DNA of 64,000 nt from contig NZ_BBXE01000013.1 in assembly GCF_001570565.1 (NCBI RefSeq), positions 576,984 to 640,983 of the forward strand, in the 5' to 3' direction. Position numbers and translations under genes: made by a program. The notes beneath the pieces were generated by a model. The model made no database searches, was not told the DNA's origin, and was given only the letters and a program-made list of their open reading frames with translations. Numbering within the stretch: the first letter of the stretch is position 1; each line of letters opens with the position of its first letter. This DNA is from Herbidospora yilanensis (GTDB taxonomy: Bacteria > Actinomycetota > Actinomycetes > Streptosporangiales > Streptosporangiaceae). Positions 59,727-64,000 of the stretch are shown here, in pieces.

Positions 59727-60885
59727 CTGCCTTCCTCGCGGTGACGAACCGGTCTTGGGCCAGCTCGGTAATGGTCGCGTCGACAACGTCTTCAAGAGTT
59801 CCACCGGCGGCGATGATTCCCCGCTGCCGCTCGCACGAGCTGCCCTGTTCGAGCACGTCGCCCAGAACGGCCAGCTCATCGGCGCAGCCGAGCCTCTCGG
59901 CCACCGGTTCGAGTTCTCGCTGGAGTTCGTACAGCATGTCGCGCAGCGGGGCGGTCGAGCCCTTGTCGTCGGTGACGACGACGGCGTCCAGCCCGTAGCG
60001 GGTGGCCCGCCACTTGTTGTCGCGCACGACCCACGCGGCCGGGCTGGGAAGCTTGTAGCCCCGGTCGAGCTGCTGGTCGAACTGTGTCACGAGGCACTGG
60101 GACAAGGCGGTCACCATGCCGACCTCGCGGAGGGTCGGGATGCCGTCGAACATGCGGATCTCGATCGTGCCGAAGTCGGGATGGGGCCGGATGTCCCACC
60201 AGACCTCTTTGATGCTCTTGATCGTGCCGGCACGAATCAGGGTCTCCATGTAGTCCTCGAACTCCGACCAGTCCGCCAGTAAATGCGGCGGCCCGGCCGT
60301 GGGCAGTGCCCCAAAAACGATTGCCCGGCTGGAGGCGAGCCCGGTGTCTTGGCCGCCCCAGAACGGGCTGGAGGTCGTCAACGCCAGGAAATGAGGCAGG
60401 TAGGCCGCAAGTGCGTTGACTATAGGAATGACTTTATCTCGTTCCCGCACCCCGACGTGAACATGTACGCCGAATGTTTGGATGCGCCATGCCAGCCACT
60501 GCATCTCCTCGACGAGTTCGAGGTAGCGCTGGTTCGGCGAGTACTCCGCGTCCCGCCAGTCGCTGATCGCGTGGGTTCCGGTGCAGGCCAGCGCGATGCC
60601 CCGCGGCTCGGCGACCTCCCGGAGCCGGTTCAGGCTCCGCTCCAGATCCTGTACGGCCTCCGCCGCGGTGTGGCAGATGTCCGTCACGATCTCGATCTGC
60701 GACTGCATGAGTTCGTGCATGGCCTTGGGCCGGGCGTTCTCGCTCAGATCGGGCACCGCGGCGAGGATCTCGCGCGCGTCCTGCCGGAGTCTGCGCGTGT
60801 GCGTGTCGACGAGCTGTAGCTCCCACTCGACGCCCAGAGTCGCACCGCGGGACGGATTGAACTCGATCGGCACAACAACCTCCAT
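59701..60885 (-). CDS. GCS2-type glutamate--cysteine ligase (YbdK family)
   Basis: A 394-residue carboxylate-amine ligase. The N-terminal TLGVEWELQLVDTHTRRLRQ carries the catalytic Glu pair of the family, with QTFGVHVHVGVRERDKVIPI and HPDFGTIEIRMFDGIPTLRE as further substrate/metal segments. Members ligate glutamate to an amine such as cysteine. In mycothiol producers the partner may be another amine. The gene overlaps the M20 amidohydrolase, suggesting a joint role in amide formation and cleavage. Confidence 0.87.
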   Translation of the reverse strand: MEVVVPIEFNPSRGATLGVEWELQLVDTHTRRLRQDAREILAAVPDLSENARPKAMHELMQSQIEIVTDICHTAAEAVQDLERSLNRLREVAEPRGIALACTGTHAISDWRDAEYSPNQRYLELVEEMQWLAWRIQTFGVHVHVGVRERDKVIPIVNALAAYLPHFLALTTSSPFWGGQDTGLASSRAIVFGALPTAGPPHLLADWSEFEDYMETLIRAGTIKSIKEVWWDIRPHPDFGTIEIRMFDGIPTLREVGMVTALSQCLVTQFDQQLDRGYKLPSPAAWVVRDNKWRATRYGLDAVVVTDDKGSTAPLRDMLYELQRELEPVAERLGCADELAVLGDVLEQGSSCERQRGIIAAGGTLEDVVDATITELAQDRFVTARKADGADHAGT

Positions 60886-61070
60886 AGTCCATCGTCTCAG
60901 GCACTGTCACCCGACGTGGCGTTAATCGGCCAAACCGAAAGCCCACATCCGATCAAGGCCCCTTGTACATCGTGACCTCTCATCCCGAATCGGCCAACTG
61001 CCCCCAAACGGTCTTTCAACCAGTAGGGTCCAATGCGTACGGCTGCGATCTTTGGGGGATCTTTCGCGAC

Positions 61071-62189
61071 ATGCGTAGATGTACGAGTGCCCTCAGCCTT
61101 GCCGTGCTCACGGCCGGACTGGTGGCGGGCGCCCAGCCGGCCGCGCTGGCGGCCGACGCGATCGGCGGGCCGCAACTCGCCGGCTCCGGGCTCATCGTCC
61201 CGGCGGGGGTGCAGGCGCCGCCCAAGACCAAGGCGAGCTCGTACGTCATCGCCGACGCCGACACCGGCGAGGTGCTGGCGGCCAAGAACCCCCACGGGAG
61301 GTTCCTGCCGGCCAGCACACTGAAGGCTCTGACCGCCCTCACGCTGATCCCGCTGCTCGACAGGAACAAGACGGTCAAGCCGAGCCACGCCGCCGTCAAC
61401 GAGGAGGGCAGCGCCGTCGGCCTCGTGCCCAAGCCGATCTACAAGGTCCACGACCTGCTCAGAGCGCTGATGATGGTCAGCGGCAACGACTGCGCCAACG
61501 CCCTGGCCGAGGCCAACGGCGGCATGCGGGAGACCCTGGCCGACATGAACGAGGTCGCCCGGCGCCTCCAGGCCAACGACACGGTCGCCAAGACCCCCAG
61601 CGGCCTCGACAAGCCGGGGCAGAGCAGCTCGGCGTACGACCTGGCGCTGATCGCCCGCGCGGGCCTGAAGCTGAAGGACTTCCGCGAGTACATCTCCACC
61701 AAGACCGCCAAGTTCCCGGCCCCGAAGGGCCACTACGAGATCGGCAACCACAACAAGATGTTGTGGACCTACGACGGCATGCTCGGCGTCAAGAACGGCT
61801 GGACGTCCAAGGCCTTCGGCAGCTTCGTCGGCGCGGCCAAGCGCGACGGCCACACGATCATCGTGTCGGTCATGCGCCACGAGGAGTCGTTCTGGAAGGA
61901 CGTCGAGGAGCTCATGAACTGGGGCTTCGCCAACCGCGGCAGGAACGCCGCCGTGGGCGCCCTGGTCGAGCCGCTGCCCGACCGGCCGACCCCGGCCCCC
62001 TCGGCCCTGGCCGCCGAGAAGGCCCCGGTGCCCGAGGGCAACGCCGCCGTGTCGGCGCCCGCCGCCCGGGAGACGGGCTCGGGCACGATGGCCACGATCG
62101 TCCTGGGCGGCGGCCTGGTCGCCGGGGTGGGCCTGCTCGGCTGGGGCATCCGCCGCAAACGGCGTCAGTCGCCGACGGCCTCGTCGTAG
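61071..62189 (+). CDS. D-alanyl-D-alanine carboxypeptidase (penicillin-binding protein)
   Basis: A 372-residue S11 serine peptidase that trims the terminal D-Ala of peptidoglycan stem peptides. It has a signal peptide (about 1-28, ending ALA), active-site SxxK in LPASTLKALTALTL, SxN in MVSGNDCANALAE and KTG-like KNGWTSKAFGSF. A Pro/Ala linker and a C-terminal membrane anchor (ATIVLGGGLVAGVGLLGWGI, RRKRR) hold it at the outer face. The third motif is KNG instead of KTG. Confidence 0.92.
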   Translation: MRRCTSALSLAVLTAGLVAGAQPAALAADAIGGPQLAGSGLIVPAGVQAPPKTKASSYVIADADTGEVLAAKNPHGRFLPASTLKALTALTLIPLLDRNKTVKPSHAAVNEEGSAVGLVPKPIYKVHDLLRALMMVSGNDCANALAEANGGMRETLADMNEVARRLQANDTVAKTPSGLDKPGQSSSAYDLALIARAGLKLKDFREYISTKTAKFPAPKGHYEIGNHNKMLWTYDGMLGVKNGWTSKAFGSFVGAAKRDGHTIIVSVMRHEESFWKDVEELMNWGFANRGRNAAVGALVEPLPDRPTPAPSALAAEKAPVPEGNAAVSAPAARETGSGTMATIVLGGGLVAGVGLLGWGIRRKRRQSPTASS

Positions 62190-63121
62190 CCGTCGTGGGT
62201 GGCCGGGGGCGGTGACGGCTCCGGCGGCGGGCCCAGGGTGGCGGTGGCCGTCCAGGCGGCGGAGTAGAAGACCACCCGGGCCGACAGGTTGATCCACAGC
62301 AGCAGCCCGACCATGACGGTGAACGTGCCGTAGAGCGTGTTGTTCGACAGGGTGTGCGACAGGAGCAGCGTCGCGAACTGCTTGAGCACGCCGAACAGCA
62401 CCGCGCCGACCACCGCCCCACGCAGGATCACCCCGAACGGCTGGGCGGGCCGGGCCAGCCAGCCGAACATGACCAGGAAGACGAGGGTGTCGGCGGCCAG
62501 CGAGGCGACGATCCCGGCGACGGCAAGACCGGCCGTGCCGAGCCACGACCCGCCGATCCCGAACCAGTCGGCCACCGTGCCGGCGGCGCCGCCGGCCGCG
62601 CCGCTGACGACGGTCGAGAGGATCACCGCCACTCCGATGAGGACCAGCGCGACGAGGTCGTGCAGCTTGGCGAGCGGGAAGCTGACCGGGGGCTCGCGGT
62701 TCATCCAGATGTCGCGCAGGGCGGTGCGCAGCGTGTCGACCCCGCCCAGGCCGGAGTAGAGCAGGCCGACGAGGCCGATGACCGTGGCGGCGCCGCGGGC
62801 CTCGGCCAGGTAGCTCAGGTCGAGCTTGTCGGCCAGGCCGGGGAGTTGCTCGTTGATCGCCCGGTTCAGGGTCGTCAGCGCGTCGGGCCGGAAGGTCACG
62901 ACGTAGCCGAACACCGCGAAGGCCAGCGCGATGACCGGGAAGAACGACAGGAACGCGAAGTAGGTCACCGCGCCGGCGAGCCGGTCGCCGTGCATGATCT
63001 GGTAGCGGTGGATCGTCCGGATGAGATGGTCGACCCACCGCCAGCGGATGCGGGCGCGCTCGGTTCTGTCGCGCGCCCACGCCTTGGCGGCCTCGATCGA
63101 CCTCGTCGACGAACTGATCAC
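62165..63121 (-). CDS. YihY/BrkB-family membrane protein
   Basis: A 318-residue membrane protein once called ribonuclease BN. Six hydrophobic segments; GDRLAGAVTYFAFLSFFPVI and LYSGLGGVDTLRTALRDIWM are the family landmarks, with YGTFTVMVGLLLWINLSARV near the end. Function unresolved in the family. Its C-terminus is Pro-rich and overlaps the convergent carboxypeptidase gene by 25 bases. GTG start. Confidence 0.88.
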   Translation of the reverse strand: MISSSTRSIEAAKAWARDRTERARIRWRWVDHLIRTIHRYQIMHGDRLAGAVTYFAFLSFFPVIALAFAVFGYVVTFRPDALTTLNRAINEQLPGLADKLDLSYLAEARGAATVIGLVGLLYSGLGGVDTLRTALRDIWMNREPPVSFPLAKLHDLVALVLIGVAVILSTVVSGAAGGAAGTVADWFGIGGSWLGTAGLAVAGIVASLAADTLVFLVMFGWLARPAQPFGVILRGAVVGAVLFGVLKQFATLLLSHTLSNNTLYGTFTVMVGLLLWINLSARVVFYSAAWTATATLGPPPEPSPPPATHDGYDEAVGD

Positions 63122-63145
63122 GCCGGGGTACTACCCCCGCCGAGG

Positions 63146-64000
63146 TCAGTGAGTCGGCAGGAAGCCCATCGCGTCGCGGGCCTTCTCCATGGTCTCCTGC
63201 GCCACCGCGCGGGCCTTGGCGGCGCCGATCGCCAGCATGCGGTCGAGCTCGGCCTCGTTGGCGAGCAGCTTCTCGGCCCGCTCGCGGATCGGGGCGAAGG
63301 TCTCGATGACGGCCTCGGCGACGTCCTTCTTGAAGGTGCCGTAGCCCGCGCCGACGTAGCGCGCCTCAAGCTCGGGGATCGTCGTGCCGGTCAGCGCCGA
63401 CAGGATGCGCAGCAGGTTGGTGACGCCCGGCTTGTTCTCGTCGTCGGCGACGATGTCGGTGCCGGTGTCGGTGACCGCCCGCATGACCTTCTTGCGCAGC
63501 GTGCCCGGCTCCTCCAGCACGTCGAGGATGCCCTGCGGGCTCGACGACGACTTCGACATCTTCGCCGTCGGGTCCTGGAGGTCGGTGATCTTCTCGACTT
63601 CCTTCACGATGTAGGGGTTGGGCAGCGTGAAGGTCGCCCCGTAGCGCGTGTTGAAGCGCTGGGCGAGGTCGCGGGTCAGCTCGATGTGCTGCTTCTGGTC
63701 GGCGCCCACCGGGACCTGGTCGGTCTGGTAGAGCAGGATGTCGGCGGCCTGGAGGATCGGGTAGGTGAACAGGCCCACCGAGGCCGAACCCTCGCCGTAT
63801 TTGGCCGACTTGTCTTTGAACTGGGTCATCCGGCCGGCCTCGCCCATGCCGGTCATGCAGATGAGCATCCAGGCCAGCTCGGCGTGTTCCCGCACGTGGC
63901 TTTGCACGAAGACGGCCGACCGCTCGGGGTCGAGGCCGCAGGCGAAGAGCTGGGCGGCGGCGACGCGGGTGCGGGTGCGCAACTCGGCGGCGCTCGGCGT
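63146..64000 (-). CDS. trpS: Tryptophanyl-tRNA synthetase, C-terminal part
   Basis: The last 284 codons of a class I tRNA synthetase; the start is beyond the right edge. [60 protein letters not shown] and the KMSKS-loop motif [13 protein letters not shown] identify TrpS, which charges tRNA-Trp. The helical C-terminal anticodon-binding part is complete. Confidence 0.95.
   Translation of the reverse strand, partial: TPSAAELRTRTRVAAAQLFACGLDPERSAVFVQSHVREHAELAWMLICMTGMGEAGRMTQFKDKSAKYGEGSASVGLFTYPILQAADILLYQTDQVPVGADQKQHIELTRDLAQRFNTRYGATFTLPNPYIVKEVEKITDLQDPTAKMSKSSSSPQGILDVLEEPGTLRKKVMRAVTDTGTDIVADDENKPGVTNLLRILSALTGTTIPELEARYVGAGYGTFKKDVAEAVIETFAPIRERAEKLLANEAELDRMLAIGAAKARAVAQETMEKARDAMGFLPTH

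Overview
The window is a high-GC actinobacterial chromosome segment. Many genes start with GTG, neighbouring genes commonly join through ATGA or GTGA overlaps, and several promoters look leaderless. The gene content (acyl-CoA carboxylase with an epsilon subunit, actinobacterial Tad pilus operon, WXG100/EccC pair, BMP-type nucleoside transporter, NsdA-like XRE-TPR regulator) suggests a filamentous actinomycete. A Streptosporangiales-type genome is my best guess, from general resemblance only.

Layout. 1-7.8 kb: start of an ABC ATPase gene, a HigBA-like toxin-antitoxin pair, an amino-acid permease, the acyl-CoA carboxylase beta and epsilon subunits, a NYN-domain protein, a 560-base non-coding stretch of tandem repeats, and a DNA alkylation repair pair (Ada-AlkA fusion plus Ogt). 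7.8-19.1 kb: one long minus-strand Tad/Flp pilus operon (CpaB, TadZ, TadA, TadB, TadC, Flp pilin, two TadE-like proteins, a TadG-like protein, a large LysM/BTAD membrane protein, a lipoprotein and a secreted protein). A small odd ORF carrying a dispersed repeat lies between tadB and tadC. 19.1-24.5 kb: a divergent spacer with a cluster of DnaA-box-like 9-mers, then an EccC-type ATPase and a convergent WXG100 gene. 24.7-29.3 kb: the biotin-carrying carboxylase alpha subunit and two adjacent membrane proteins that share a cytoplasmic domain. 29.3-38.9 kb: an SDR reductase with a MerR-type promoter, MerR regulator, lpdA-type dehydrogenase, gamma-glutamylcyclotransferase-like protein, purine nucleoside phosphorylase, phosphopentomutase/phosphomannomutase, PH-like membrane protein, adenosine deaminase and an MFS/MarR pair.

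39.1-51.5 kb is an accessory island between adenosine deaminase and thymidine phosphorylase. It holds an unrecognised 389-residue protein, an XRE-TPR regulator, a 1064-residue protein that appears to be built from three degenerate IS630-type transposase modules plus an array of helix-turn-helix repeats, a three-gene operon (degenerate ATP-grasp protein, FemAB/GNAT-like protein, 83-residue protein), a DUF98 chorismate-lyase-like protein and an MFS exporter. Related TGTCA-type sites occur in front of its transcription units. This is the strongest candidate for an undescribed system.

51.5-64 kb is core metabolism again: thymidine phosphorylase, cytidine deaminase and a complete BMP-type nucleoside ABC transporter. 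The ATPase gene of that transporter appears to start at an ATC codon. An M20 amidohydrolase, a GCS2-type ligase, a D,D-carboxypeptidase, a YihY membrane protein and the end of trpS follow. The purine genes at 32.8-37 kb and the pyrimidine genes and transporter at 51.5-58.3 kb together form a nucleoside uptake and salvage set that the island interrupts.
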